A stretch of 64,000 bases of DNA from assembly GCA_019119685.1 (NCBI GenBank), contig DWWN01000060.1:1-64000 (forward strand), in the 5' to 3' direction. Each line of letters begins with the position of its first letter. Position 1 is the stretch's first letter. The translations under genes were made by a program, and so were the position numbers. Shown piece after piece: positions 51,894 through 61,608 of this stretch. The notes beneath the pieces are model-generated. The model was not told the DNA's origin and did not search any database. It worked only from the letters and a program-made list of their open reading frames with translations. Source of the stretch: Candidatus Faecalibacterium faecigallinarum (GTDB taxonomy: Bacteria > Bacillota > Clostridia > Oscillospirales > Ruminococcaceae).

Positions 51894-53308
51894 TCTTCCT
51901 CCTGTTGTGTCCCGGCGGGCTGCGTCTCCTGGCCGGCTGCGTCGTCCGCACCGGCCTCCCCGCCGTCCTCCGGGCCTTCTGCCGGGACGCCGTCCGTCCC
52001 GGGCTGCTCCTCTGCCGCACCGGTCTCACCGGCGGGCAGTTCCGTCCCGGTCGTGTCCTCCTCCGGGACGACGTAGCCCGAAGGCAGGGTCGGGCTGCCC
52101 TGTGCAAAGATCGCCTGCAGGCTGCCGTCGGTGCGCAGGTGGCTGCAGTCCAGCCGGCCGGTGTCGGTGGGGGCGCAGCCCTTGCCCTCCTTGTTCAGCA
52201 GCATATATTCGGCGTAGTCCAGTTTATAATCCAGCTCGTTCAGGGTGCCCAGCAGCACGCTGATGCGGTCCTGATACAAAAAGGCCAGCTGTTCCACGTC
52301 GGCAAATTCCACCCGCGTCACATCCGCCATCAGGTCCCGCTGTTCCAGGGCATCCAGCAGCGTCTGCAGCGCCTGGATGCGGCTGTCCGTCTGGGGCTCC
52401 GCCGCCTGCTGGCTGGACGCCGCAGTGCTTCCGGCGCTGTCCGCCGTCTCGGGCGGGACATAGGACAGCTGGTCGCCGGGGGTCGTGCTGACCGGGTCCC
52501 CGCCGTAGAGGACGGGCAGGTCGGGCTGTTCCGTCTCGGCCGAGAGGATCTTGAGGTCCGCCGACAGGCTGATCCAGCCGCCGGGGGACGGCATGGTGTA
52601 AACGGGGGTGGCGGGCGTCACCCGGACCACCACCGTGCTGGGGTAGATCCGCTCCACCGAGATGTGTTCCAGCAGGGGGAACGCCTTTTCCAGCGCCGCG
52701 GCCTTGGCGGCTGGGTCAAAGCTGAAAATGTTTTCTTCCAGCTGGACCCCGAGGGCGTCCAAAATTTCGCTGCTGGTATAGGGGCTGGACTGATCCAGCG
52801 CAGCGCCGGACGCCGTCTGCACCTGGATGGCGTTGATCTTGAACAGCATGGTCATGGTCAGATAGACGCCGGCGGCGGCCACGCAGAGCACCAGGGCTAT
52901 GGCGGTCAGCCGGCGCAGCATCCGGCGGCGGCGCAGCATCTTGCGGGTGACTTTGCGCCGGCGGCGCACTTCCCTGCGCTGCACGGTCTGGGCCGGACGC
53001 TGCCGGACCGGCCGTGCCTGCTGAGGGCGGCCGGACGCCGCCGGGCGGGGCCTCTGCCCCGAAGGCCGCTGGTTCGCCGGACGGGCCGATGGCCGGGCCT
53101 GCCCGGTGGGGAACTGGACTGTATTGTCCCGGTAGCCGCCCCCCACATGGTAGGACGGGGCCGGGTTCTCTACGTCGTAGAGTGCAGGCCGGCGGCCGCC
53201 GCTCACCTCCAGCGGAGGGCGGGACGGCCGGCTTTGGGCAGGGCGCCTCGCCTGCCCTGCCGCGGGGCGGACGGGCTGCCCAGTCCGCTTTCGCTTTTTA
53301 GCGGGCAT
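51890..53308 (-). CDS. ftsQ: FtsQ/DivIB-type division protein
   Basis: 472 residues from the ATG at 53308 after AAAGGAGG. A long Arg/Pro/Gln-rich cytoplasmic arm (about 150 residues) is followed by one membrane segment (LTAIALVLCVAAAGVYLTM). A POTRA domain (FKINAIQVQTASG ... YPSTVVVRVTPATP) and a Ser/Glu/Thr-rich tail complete it. The arm is much longer than in B. subtilis DivIB. It would act in the FtsQ-FtsL-FtsB complex at the septum. Confidence 0.85.
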   Translation of the reverse strand: MPAKKRKRTGQPVRPAAGQARRPAQSRPSRPPLEVSGGRRPALYDVENPAPSYHVGGGYRDNTVQFPTGQARPSARPANQRPSGQRPRPAASGRPQQARPVRQRPAQTVQRREVRRRRKVTRKMLRRRRMLRRLTAIALVLCVAAAGVYLTMTMLFKINAIQVQTASGAALDQSSPYTSSEILDALGVQLEENIFSFDPAAKAAALEKAFPLLEHISVERIYPSTVVVRVTPATPVYTMPSPGGWISLSADLKILSAETEQPDLPVLYGGDPVSTTPGDQLSYVPPETADSAGSTAASSQQAAEPQTDSRIQALQTLLDALEQRDLMADVTRVEFADVEQLAFLYQDRISVLLGTLNELDYKLDYAEYMLLNKEGKGCAPTDTGRLDCSHLRTDGSLQAIFAQGSPTLPSGYVVPEEDTTGTELPAGETGAAEEQPGTDGVPAEGPEDGGEAGADDAAGQETQPAGTQQEEE

Positions 53309-53336
53309 ACCGCGCCGCCTCCTTTCTATGATGTGC

Positions 53337-54464
53337 TTACGGCGTGCGCACGAGGGCGCGCAGGCGGGACGTGATCTGGTCCAGACTGTCGTCCACCGAG
53401 AGGGTGCGGGCATTGCGGCCCATCCGGGCCAGCTTGCCGTCCTCGTCCAGCAGGGTCTTGACCTCGGCCACCAGCTTTTCGCCGGTGAGGTCCTTTTCCT
53501 CAATGACCACGGCGGCGTCCACCTTGGCCAGCTCGAGGGCGTTGTAATACTGGTGGTTCTCGGCCACGTTGGGGCTGGGGATCAGGATGGCCGCCCGGCC
53601 GGCGGCTTCCAGCTCGGCCAGGGTGAGCGCGCCCGCCCGGCTGATGACCAGGTCGGCCGCCGACAAAAGTTCGGGCATATTGTCGATGTATTCCCGCACC
53701 ACCAGGCTGTCCCCGCGGGCAAAGCCCTTCTGCTTTTCCAGGTCCTGGAACAGCTGCACCCCGTACTGGCCGGTGGCGTGCAGATGGAGGATGTTCCGCT
53801 TTTCCTTCTGCTCCCAGGCGCACAGGCCGGCCACCACCTCGTTGATGCGGCGGGCCCCCAGGCTGCCCCCGAAGGAGAGGATGACGGTCCGGTCCCCGGC
53901 GTTCAGTCTGGCGCGGGCCTCATCCCGGCGGCGGGCCCAGTCGAACACCTCAGGGCGGACGGGGTTGCCCACCACCACGGTCTTGTCGGGGGCTCCCAGC
54001 CGGTCGGCCCCGGCCTGGACCGCCGCAAACACCAGGTCCACCTCGGGGGCCAGCAGCTTGTTGGTCACGCCGGGAAAAGCGTTCTGTTCATGGATGGCCG
54101 TCTTGATGCCCCGCTTGGCCGCCGCGCGGACCACCGGTCCCGAGACATAGCCCCCGCACCCGATGACCAGGTCGGGGTCCACCTCATTGAGGATGGCCTT
54201 GCACCTCGGCCCCGAGCGGGCCAGGTTCCAGATCGTGACGGCGTTGCGCCGCAGGTTTTCCAGCGAGGGCCGCCGCTGGAAGCCGGTCACTTCGATGTGG
54301 TGGAAGGGGTATCCCGCCTGGGTGACCAGACGGTACTCCATCCCCTCTTTGCGGCCGGCAAAGTGGATCTCGGCGGCGGGGTCGGCCGCACGCAGCGCCC
54401 CCGCGATGGCGAGGGCCGGGTTGATATGGCCGGCCGTGCCGCCGGCAGCGATCAATACGCGCAT
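53337..54464 (-). CDS. murG: MurG, lipid I to lipid II N-acetylglucosaminyltransferase
   Basis: 375 residues. GGTAGHINPALAIA is at the N-terminus, HEQNAFPGVTNKLLA near residue 124, GGSLGARRINEVV, and the UDP-GlcNAc site SRAGALTLAELEAAGRAAILIP. It adds GlcNAc to lipid I on the inner face of the membrane. A terminator lies between it and ftsW. Confidence 0.96.
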   Translation of the reverse strand: MRVLIAAGGTAGHINPALAIAGALRAADPAAEIHFAGRKEGMEYRLVTQAGYPFHHIEVTGFQRRPSLENLRRNAVTIWNLARSGPRCKAILNEVDPDLVIGCGGYVSGPVVRAAAKRGIKTAIHEQNAFPGVTNKLLAPEVDLVFAAVQAGADRLGAPDKTVVVGNPVRPEVFDWARRRDEARARLNAGDRTVILSFGGSLGARRINEVVAGLCAWEQKEKRNILHLHATGQYGVQLFQDLEKQKGFARGDSLVVREYIDNMPELLSAADLVISRAGALTLAELEAAGRAAILIPSPNVAENHQYYNALELAKVDAAVVIEEKDLTGEKLVAEVKTLLDEDGKLARMGRNARTLSVDDSLDQITSRLRALVRTP

Positions 54465-54500
54465 GATTGATTCCTCCTGTCCGGGTGTGCCGGACCGCGC

Positions 54501-54545
54501 AAAAAATCCCGTCCGTCTTGGTTTACAGGCGGGATATAAGCTGTT
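54501..54545 (-). terminator. Terminator between ftsW and murG
   Basis: The minus strand ATCCCG (54545-54540) pairs with CGGGAT (54511-54506), followed by TTTTTTG. It splits the cluster into mraZ-to-ftsW and murG-to-murE transcripts, or attenuates read-through. Confidence 0.75.
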
Positions 54546-54561
54546 TTGCTGTACGCCCCGT

Positions 54562-55881
54562 TCAGTTCAAACCTCCGGCGCGGCGGCTGCCGGGCCGGCG
54601 GATGCCGTCCAGAGTGATGGGCGGGCGGGACGCCTGCCGGGCCTTTTCCTCCTGGGCTTCGCGCGCGGCGCGGCGGATCGCCGACACCTTCGCGCCGTTG
54701 CGCCCGATGTGGATCATGACGCCCATCTCGGCCATGAGCAGCAGCAGACTGGTGCCGCCCGAGGAGAAGAAGGGCAGGCTGATGCCGGTGTTGGGCAGGG
54801 TGTTGGTGACGACGGCCACGTTGCAGAACACCTGCCAGCCCACCTGGGCCATGATGCCCACGCCCACCAGGGTGCTGAAGCGGTCCCCCGCCTGGAAGGC
54901 GATCATGAACCCCTGCACCAGCAGCAGCACGAACAGCAGGATGACCACCACGGCCCCCACAAAGCCCAGCTCCTCACAGACGACGCTGAAGATAAAGTCG
55001 TTGGTGCACTCGGGCAGCCAGAGCTGCTTTTCCACGCTGTTGCCCAGGCCCAGGCCGGTCAGCCCGCCCGAGCCGATGGCGTACAGGCTCTGCAGGGTCT
55101 GGTCGGTCATCTTGCTCATGTCGCTGGTCCAGCCGTCCAGTCGGTCCTGCAGGTAGGGGATGGAGTCGATGTGGGACAGCAGCGTCTCCAGCAGAAACAC
55201 CGCGCTGACCGCGCCGCCGTAGGTGATGATGCCGCCGCTGCCGTTCAGCAGCAGGATGCTGCCCACGATGGCGCACATCAGCACGATGCCCGACATATGG
55301 GGCTCCAGCACCAGCAAAAGCACCACCGGCACCAGCGGCAGCAGGGGGATGGCCAGTTCCCGGACGAGCTTCTGGTACAGCCACCCGCCCGCTCCCAGAT
55401 GGGCGCCGCCCTCCCGCGGGATGGGACGGCGGGTGCGGCTGGCCAAGTGGGCGGTGAGCAGGATCATTTCAAACTTGACCAGCTCCGACACCTGCAGGGT
55501 GGGCAGGCCGCGGATGTTCAGCCAGCGGCGGCAGCCGTTGAGCGGCTCGCAGAACAGCACCGCCACCAGCAGCACCAGGCTGACGAGGTAGCCCGCCCAC
55601 ACGAACTTGCGGATGAACCGCAGGTCAAAATACGAAAACAGGAACATCACCCCTACCCCGATCAGGGCGTAAAGGGCCTGCGACTTGATGTAGTGAAAGC
55701 TGTCCCCCATGCGGAGATAGCCGGTGGTATAGCTGGCGCTGAACAGCATCACCAGCCCGAATATGACGATCAGCGCCAAAGTGGCCAGCCAGCTGATGAG
55801 CAGCGGGGTCCAGGGGCCGGGGTCGCGCTGAAGGATCACCACCGGCCCGCCGGGGTCGGCGCGGCGTCTTGCTATCGCCAT
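54562..55881 (-). CDS. ftsW: FtsW/SpoVE-type peptidoglycan polymerase
   Basis: 439 residues, ten or so membrane segments of the SEDS family. RRWLNIRGLPTLQVSELVKFE, VVCEELGFVGA and LPFFSSGGTSLLLLMAE are the family motifs. SEDS proteins polymerise glycan from lipid II with a class B PBP. Immediately follows the mraY-like gene. The usual murD between mraY and ftsW is missing. Confidence 0.95.
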   Translation of the reverse strand: MAIARRRADPGGPVVILQRDPGPWTPLLISWLATLALIVIFGLVMLFSASYTTGYLRMGDSFHYIKSQALYALIGVGVMFLFSYFDLRFIRKFVWAGYLVSLVLLVAVLFCEPLNGCRRWLNIRGLPTLQVSELVKFEMILLTAHLASRTRRPIPREGGAHLGAGGWLYQKLVRELAIPLLPLVPVVLLLVLEPHMSGIVLMCAIVGSILLLNGSGGIITYGGAVSAVFLLETLLSHIDSIPYLQDRLDGWTSDMSKMTDQTLQSLYAIGSGGLTGLGLGNSVEKQLWLPECTNDFIFSVVCEELGFVGAVVVILLFVLLLVQGFMIAFQAGDRFSTLVGVGIMAQVGWQVFCNVAVVTNTLPNTGISLPFFSSGGTSLLLLMAEMGVMIHIGRNGAKVSAIRRAAREAQEEKARQASRPPITLDGIRRPGSRRAGGLN

Positions 55882-55893
55882 AACAGCACCTCC

Positions 55894-56916
55894 TTACAGC
55901 TGCGCGGTGCGCAGAGCAGCCAGCACGCCGGCCAGCGCCAGCGCACAGAAAACGTAAAAAGCCGATACCGGGCCGCCCTTTTTGCGCAGCCAGGCATCCA
56001 GGCTGCCGGCCTTGAACAGGGGCCGGCCCCGGAACCGCCGCCAGACGCCCTGCAGCAGGGCGGCCAGCCCCTCGGCCCAGAAGGGCAGCCCCAGCACCAG
56101 GGCCAGGTCGCCCCGGCCAATGGACAGGGGGATGCCCCCCACCGCCCCCGCCAGGAACAGGCAGCCCACCGCGCCGGGCAGCAGCCGGGCGGGGTAAAAA
56201 TTCCACAGCAGAAAGGCCATCAGCGCCCCGGCCAGCGCCGCCGGCAGCACCGCCAGCGGGAAAAAGCCCAGGATCGTCTCGGCCCCCATCAGGCCCAGCA
56301 TGGCCACAAAGGCCGCGCCGGCCGCAGCCCCGTCGGCAGAGCCCGCCAGCCGGACCGATTCGGCCAGGGCCAGCAGCATCGCCGCCCAGAGGGGCGCGGC
56401 TGCGGCTCCCAGCTCGCAGTAGCCCAGGATGGGCAGGGTCAGGCCGGTGGGCATACAGCCGCCCAGCCAGAGGGCCCCCACCGTCACGGCGGCGGCCAGA
56501 GCCTCCAAAGCCAGGCGGACGCCTGTGCGCAGGCCCAGCACCTGCCGGGGCCGCAGCCGGGCCAGATCGTCGGCCAGGCCCGCCGCCCCCAGCAGGAAGC
56601 CGCCGCCCAGCCCCAGCATCAACCGGCCGGTCAGCCCGCCGCCCAGCAGCTCGGGCTGGATCATGCAGACCACCGCCCAGCCCACGCCCACCGCGGCCAG
56701 CGTCCCGATGATGAAGCACAGGCCGCCCATGGTGGGCAGGCCGCGGGGCGCAGGCGGCTCGGGGGGCTGTTCTTCCGGCTGGCCGGGCTTTGGGGCGGGG
56801 CCGTTCTCCTTTTCAGGCGGGACAAGGGCCCGCAGCAGGGGGACCAGTAAGTTCCCGACCGCGGCGGTCAGCGCAAAACCCAGCACCGACGCCACGATCA
56901 AGGCAAAACGTATCAT
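55894..56916 (-). CDS. MraY-like protein in the cluster, lacking key catalytic residues
   Basis: 340 residues, about ten membrane segments, in the mraY position between murF and ftsW. RGLPTMGG (58-65) and DD at 116-117 match MraY. Three other conserved sites do not. NLTDGLDG reads RLAGSADG (189-196); MGDVGS reads PGAVGC (247-252), so the catalytic Asp becomes Ala249; and the HHH loop near the end reads LFKAGS (300-305). A Pro/Glu-rich insert of about 25 residues sits at 34-57. It probably cannot make lipid I. A pseudoenzyme, a diverged paralogue or a regulator is inferred. Intact, well-spaced and translated like its neighbours. Confidence 0.82.
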   Translation of the reverse strand: MIRFALIVASVLGFALTAAVGNLLVPLLRALVPPEKENGPAPKPGQPEEQPPEPPAPRGLPTMGGLCFIIGTLAAVGVGWAVVCMIQPELLGGGLTGRLMLGLGGGFLLGAAGLADDLARLRPRQVLGLRTGVRLALEALAAAVTVGALWLGGCMPTGLTLPILGYCELGAAAAPLWAAMLLALAESVRLAGSADGAAAGAAFVAMLGLMGAETILGFFPLAVLPAALAGALMAFLLWNFYPARLLPGAVGCLFLAGAVGGIPLSIGRGDLALVLGLPFWAEGLAALLQGVWRRFRGRPLFKAGSLDAWLRKKGGPVSAFYVFCALALAGVLAALRTAQL

Positions 56917-56934
56917 GTGTGTACACTCCGAATG

Positions 56935-58341
56935 TTATGAATTTTCGCTGTTTTCAGCGGCGATGGCCTCGGCGTCCTTCAAAGCCTGCAGCTGCTGCAC
57001 GGCGTTTTCCAGCGCCATGGCCCGGCTGCCCTTGAACAGGACGGCGTCCCCCGGGACGGTGATCTTTGCCAGGAAGCCGGCGATCTCCTCGTAGCTGTGG
57101 GCGTGGATGGTGCGCACCCCCTTGGCCGCAGCCACCGTCGCGGTGCGGTGGGCCAGTTCGCCGTAGGTGATCAGGCAGTCGATGCCGCTCTGGGCCACCA
57201 GACGGCCCAGCTCCTCGTGCTCGGTGCGGGCCTCGTCCCCCAGCTCCAGCATATCCGCCAGGACGGCGAACCGCCGCTTGCAGGGGTAATCCTTGAACAT
57301 TTCCAGCGCCGCCCGCATACTGGTGGGGTTGGCGTTGTAGCAGTCCTCGATGATCCGCACCCCGTGGCAGTCCAGCATATGCTGGCGCATCCCGGTCTGC
57401 CGGAACTCCTTCATCTGCTGGATGGCCTCCTTGGGGGTCAGGCCCAGCTGGCTGGCGGCGCAGTAGGCCGCCAGGGCGTTGGCCACGTTGTGGCGGCCCA
57501 GCGCCGGGATGTGCACCATGAAGCAGCCGTTCTCGGCGTCGTCCAGCAAAAAGCTCATGCCGTCGTTCTCCTGCCGGATGGCGGAGGCGTACACATCGGC
57601 CTCCTGGCTGATCATGCTGTACCAGACGGGGCGGACGTGGGCGGGCAGCTCGGCCTTGCGCAGGAAAGGGTCGTCGTAGTTCAAAACGAGGGGCGCGCCC
57701 TCGGGCATCCCGTCGCAGATCTCGAGCTTGGCCTTGCAGATATTCTCCTGGCTGCCCAGGTTGCCGATGTGGGACAGGCCGATGCAGGTGATGACGCCCA
57801 CGTCCGGCCTGGCGCAGCGGGACAGCCGGCTGATCTCGCCGGCGTGGTTCATGCCCATCTCGATGACGGCGTACTGCGTCCCGGCGCCGATCTGGAACAG
57901 GGTGCGGGGCAGGCCCAGCTCGTTGTTCTGGTTGCCCTCGGTCTTGATGGTGGCGCCCAGGGCGCTGAGGGCCGTGGCGCAGAACTCCTTAGTGGTGGTC
58001 TTGCCCACGCTGCCGGTCACGCCCACCACTTTGGGGGCAAACTGGGCCCGGTAGTTGGCCCCCATCTGCATCATGGCCTGGTAGCTGTCCGGGCAGAGGA
58101 TGGTCTTTTCCTCGGGCACGCCCTCCACCGGGTGGTTGAGCACCACCCATTCCGCGCCTGCCGCCAGGGCTTTGGCGGCAAAGTCGTGCCCGTCAAAGTG
58201 TTCGCCGGGGAAAGCTACAAACACGCACCCGGGCCCGGCCTCCCGGCTGTCGGTGGTCACCAGCGAGACGGTCTGCTCCGCGTTGATGCGTTCGGCGGGC
58301 GTCAGCCCCGCCAGAAGGGTTCTTGCTGCGATTTTTTCCAT
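56935..58341 (-). CDS. murF: MurF, D-Ala-D-Ala adding ligase
   Basis: 468 residues. ATP site GVTGSVGKTTTKEF near residue 107; MNHAGEISRLSRCARPDVGVIT and DCYNANPTSM are conserved. It adds D-Ala-D-Ala to complete the UDP-MurNAc-pentapeptide. 18 bases upstream of the mraY-like gene. Confidence 0.96.
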   Translation of the reverse strand: MEKIAARTLLAGLTPAERINAEQTVSLVTTDSREAGPGCVFVAFPGEHFDGHDFAAKALAAGAEWVVLNHPVEGVPEEKTILCPDSYQAMMQMGANYRAQFAPKVVGVTGSVGKTTTKEFCATALSALGATIKTEGNQNNELGLPRTLFQIGAGTQYAVIEMGMNHAGEISRLSRCARPDVGVITCIGLSHIGNLGSQENICKAKLEICDGMPEGAPLVLNYDDPFLRKAELPAHVRPVWYSMISQEADVYASAIRQENDGMSFLLDDAENGCFMVHIPALGRHNVANALAAYCAASQLGLTPKEAIQQMKEFRQTGMRQHMLDCHGVRIIEDCYNANPTSMRAALEMFKDYPCKRRFAVLADMLELGDEARTEHEELGRLVAQSGIDCLITYGELAHRTATVAAAKGVRTIHAHSYEEIAGFLAKITVPGDAVLFKGSRAMALENAVQQLQALKDAEAIAAENSENS

Positions 58342-58450
58342 TCGTTCCTATCCCCTTTCCATATGTTTCCAAAATGGTCTGTCCTTATTATAAATGGTAC
58401 GCTGCGGGCAAGGCAAGTAGAGCTCTGCGGTTTTCGCCCATCCTTCACTT

Positions 58451-60943
58451 TTACCCGCAGGTAATGGTCACGATGGTGCCAAGCTGGACCCGGTCGCCGG
58501 GGGCGGCGCTCTGGCTCTGGACCAGGCCGGCGGCGCTGCCCTCCACGATGCAGTTGAAGCCTGCCGCGTGCAGCATCTGGCTGGCAAAGTCGGCGCTCTT
58601 GCCGGTCAGGTCGGGCACCTCGGCGGTCTGGCCGCTGTAGGTGTCGGTGTAAAGATAGATGGTGGTGCCGCTGGGCACCTCGGTGCCCGCCGTGGGGTAC
58701 TGCCAGGTGACGGGGGCGGCGGTGTTGCCGCTCTCGCTTTCCACCAGATGGTGGGCCAGGCCGCGGATGTTCAGGTTGACCTGGGCGTTTCTCCACTCGG
58801 TGCCGATCAGGTTGGGCACCTTGACGGTCTGGCCGCTGCGGTCCACGCCGTCGGTGGCGATGCCCAGATACGGCGCGATCTCGCTGATGATGTTGCCCAC
58901 CACCGGCGCGGCCAGCACCGAGGAATAGTCGCTGTTGGCGTTGTTGGGGTCGTCCAGCATGACGTAGACCAGGATCTGGGGGTCGTCGGCGGGCAGCACC
59001 GCCACGAAGGAGGCCGCCTTTTTGTAGTCGCCGTCGGCGCGGCGGTCCATGTTCAGCAGCTCGGAAGTGCCCGATTTGCCGCCGATGCGGTAGCCCGCCA
59101 CATAGGCGCGGTAGCCGCCGCTGCGGGTGGTGCCGTCGCCCACCTCATGCTCCATGATCTGGCGGATGGTCTGGCTGGCGCTGCCGCTGATGACCTGGCG
59201 GCGGACGTTCGGGCCGATCTGCTCCACCACGTTGCCGTTGGCGTCCACGATCTGATCCACCACATGGGGGGTGACGAGGTAGCCGCCGTTGACCGCGGCC
59301 GACACCGCCGTGCACACCTGCAGGGGCGTCACCGCCATGGACTGGCCGAAGGCCGAGGAGGCCAGCTCCACCTCGCCCATGGTCTGGTCGGTGTAGTACT
59401 GCATATAGCCCGTCTCGTTGGGCAGGTCCACGCCGGTGCGCTCGGTGAAGCCGAACGCCTTGAAGTAATCGTAGAATGTATCGACGCCGATCCGCTGGCC
59501 CAGCTGGATGAGGTAGATGTTGCAGCTGTTCAGCAGGGCGTCGGCCAGGTTCTGGGTGCCGTGGCTGTGGCGTCCGGCGCAGTGGTAGGTCTGCTTGGCG
59601 ACGGCATAGGCGCCGCTGCAGTTGAAAGTCGTGTTGTAGGTGGCGTTGCCCGAGTCCACACCCATGGCGGCGGTGATGACCTTAAAGACGCTGCCGGGGT
59701 AGTACAGCTCGGTGATGTTCTTGTTTTTCCACATGATGTCCCGGAAGTAGCCCGAGTAGTCGGCTTCGGGGTCCAGGATCCTGTTCCCGTTCTCGTCGGT
59801 GACGAAGGTGCCGTCCTCGTTTTTCAGGTAGATGCCGTAGAGTTCCGGCTCGGCCCGGACCAGCTCCTCCAGATAGGCCTGGTTGGCGGTGTAATTATTG
59901 GGGTCATTGGGGTCGAAGTCGGGCTTGGAGGCCATGGCCAGGATGCCGCCGGTGTTCACGTCCATCACGATGGCGCAGCCGCGGTTTTCCACCGTGTTGG
60001 CGGCGATGGCCTCGTTCAGGTACTTTTCCACCACTTCCTGGATGGTGGTGTCCAGCGTCAGGACCAGGCTGTCGCCGTCCTTGGCGTCGTAGGTGACGGC
60101 GCTGCTGTCGGCGATGGCGTTGCCCCGGGCGTTGCGGATGGTGACGGTCCGGCCGTCGGTGCCGGACAGAATGTCATCGTAGGATTTTTCCAGCCCGTAA
60201 AAGCCGTCCCCGTCCGCATTGGTAAAGCCCAGCACCGACGCCGCAAACGCCCCATAGGGGTAGTTGCGCTGGTAGGTGCGGGAGGAGGAGAGGGACAGCC
60301 GGCCGGTGCCCTTGATGGCGTTGCGGTCGGACACATACTGCTCGATGGACTCCTTGACGGCGTTGTTGACCTTTTCGGCCAGCACCTGGTAAGAGGAGTC
60401 GATCTTGCTCAGGGCCTCGTAGACGGCCTCGTACTGCTGAAGGTAGGCCTGGGAGGTGGTGTCCACCTTGTCCAGACTGACGCCGTCCCCTGACAAAAGG
60501 CGCAGCGTCAGCTCCCGGCTGATCTCGCCGCAGGCCGCGGCGTCCAAGGTGTGGACGGTGGACTCCACTTCCGCGCCGGTGGCGGGGTCGGTGGAGGTGA
60601 TGGTCTGGCTGTCGTAGAGGGCGCTGGAATAGCTGGGATCGCACCAGATATCCCACACCACGCTGGTGGACGCCAGCACCTTGCCGGTGGCGTCGTAGAT
60701 CTCGCCGCGGGTGGCCTGGATGGTGGTGTCCAGCAGCTGCTGGTCGCTGGCATAGCGGCTGTACATCTCGCCGTTGCGGATCTGGATATTGTAAAGGCTG
60801 CCCACCACGATGGCGGTGGCCGCCAGGACTGCGCCGATGGATACCGCCACCCCGATCTTGCGGGTCCTGGCAGGGATGGGGGCCGAGTCGGGGGCGCGGT
60901 AAAGGCCGCCCCCCCGCCGGCGCCGGTTGGTTGCTTCTTTCAT
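58451..60943 (-). CDS. Class B penicillin-binding protein with PASTA domains (SpoVD/FtsI type)
   Basis: 830 residues from the ATG at 60943 (CAGGAGAAG upstream). A cytoplasmic Arg-rich start and one membrane segment (about 32-50) are followed by the dimerisation domain. The transpeptidase has SVFK (418-421), SCN (473-475) and KSG (623-625). Two PASTA domains (about 690-760 and 760-830) close it. It is the septal transpeptidase partner of FtsW. The PASTA arrangement is shared by SpoVD and PBP2x types. Confidence 0.94.
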   Translation of the reverse strand: MKEATNRRRRGGGLYRAPDSAPIPARTRKIGVAVSIGAVLAATAIVVGSLYNIQIRNGEMYSRYASDQQLLDTTIQATRGEIYDATGKVLASTSVVWDIWCDPSYSSALYDSQTITSTDPATGAEVESTVHTLDAAACGEISRELTLRLLSGDGVSLDKVDTTSQAYLQQYEAVYEALSKIDSSYQVLAEKVNNAVKESIEQYVSDRNAIKGTGRLSLSSSRTYQRNYPYGAFAASVLGFTNADGDGFYGLEKSYDDILSGTDGRTVTIRNARGNAIADSSAVTYDAKDGDSLVLTLDTTIQEVVEKYLNEAIAANTVENRGCAIVMDVNTGGILAMASKPDFDPNDPNNYTANQAYLEELVRAEPELYGIYLKNEDGTFVTDENGNRILDPEADYSGYFRDIMWKNKNITELYYPGSVFKVITAAMGVDSGNATYNTTFNCSGAYAVAKQTYHCAGRHSHGTQNLADALLNSCNIYLIQLGQRIGVDTFYDYFKAFGFTERTGVDLPNETGYMQYYTDQTMGEVELASSAFGQSMAVTPLQVCTAVSAAVNGGYLVTPHVVDQIVDANGNVVEQIGPNVRRQVISGSASQTIRQIMEHEVGDGTTRSGGYRAYVAGYRIGGKSGTSELLNMDRRADGDYKKAASFVAVLPADDPQILVYVMLDDPNNANSDYSSVLAAPVVGNIISEIAPYLGIATDGVDRSGQTVKVPNLIGTEWRNAQVNLNIRGLAHHLVESESGNTAAPVTWQYPTAGTEVPSGTTIYLYTDTYSGQTAEVPDLTGKSADFASQMLHAAGFNCIVEGSAAGLVQSQSAAPGDRVQLGTIVTITCG

Positions 60944-61039
60944 TCGCTTCTCCTGCCTGACGCCCGCCGCCAAGACGGCACGGGGCGTCAGAAACCGAAA
61001 AAGCGTGCGCAGGCGCACGCTTCCCCGGGTATCGTTGGT

Positions 61040-61561
61040 TTATTCTGCAGCGTCCGCCGGCGGGTCGATGGTCCGCAGCAGGGACGAGACGCCGGCCTGG
61101 AGGGTATCGGTCCACTTTTCCACCGCAGACTCGCGGCGGGTGAGCACGCTCTGGTCGTCCAGCCGGATGTAGGTGATCTGGCTGTCGTCGATCTTCATCA
61201 GGCCCAGGCGGCCGGCCACGTTCTCCACGTTGGAAATGCTGGACTGGACGTTGAGGGTGGTGGTGTAGTAATCGTTCTGGCTCTGGGCCGAGATCAGAGT
61301 CGCCTTTGCCTGGCGGATGTCCCCACTCAGCTCCACGATGCGGGCCTCGCTGAACAGCAGCGCCACCGACAGCCCTGCCAGAAGCCCCAGCGCAAGGATC
61401 TGCACGCCGTGCTGCATCATGGCGCGCAGGGGCGAGATGGCGGCCTTGCCGCCCTGCTCGACCCGCAGGTTGGGCCGCCGCTCGGGCTGGGGCTCCGGGC
61501 GGCGGACTGCCTGTCCTAAAGTGATGCCGTTGTAATTGTAATCGTATGCAGGCTGACCCAT
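61040..61561 (-). CDS. ftsL: FtsL-like division protein
   Basis: 173 residues from the ATG at 61561 after GAGGAGAG. A cytoplasmic arm of about 50 residues, one membrane segment (GVQILALGLLAGLSVALLF) and a short coiled coil ending in VENVAGRLGLMKID, the FtsL leucine-zipper-like end. The call depends on topology and position between rsmH and the PBP gene, since FtsL sequences are poorly conserved. Confidence 0.8.
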   Translation of the reverse strand: MGQPAYDYNYNGITLGQAVRRPEPQPERRPNLRVEQGGKAAISPLRAMMQHGVQILALGLLAGLSVALLFSEARIVELSGDIRQAKATLISAQSQNDYYTTTLNVQSSISNVENVAGRLGLMKIDDSQITYIRLDDQSVLTRRESAVEKWTDTLQAGVSSLLRTIDPPADAAE

Positions 61562-61608
61562 GACTTGTATCTCTCCTCTTTCCGCGCACCCTGTGTGAGG
61601 GGGTGCGC

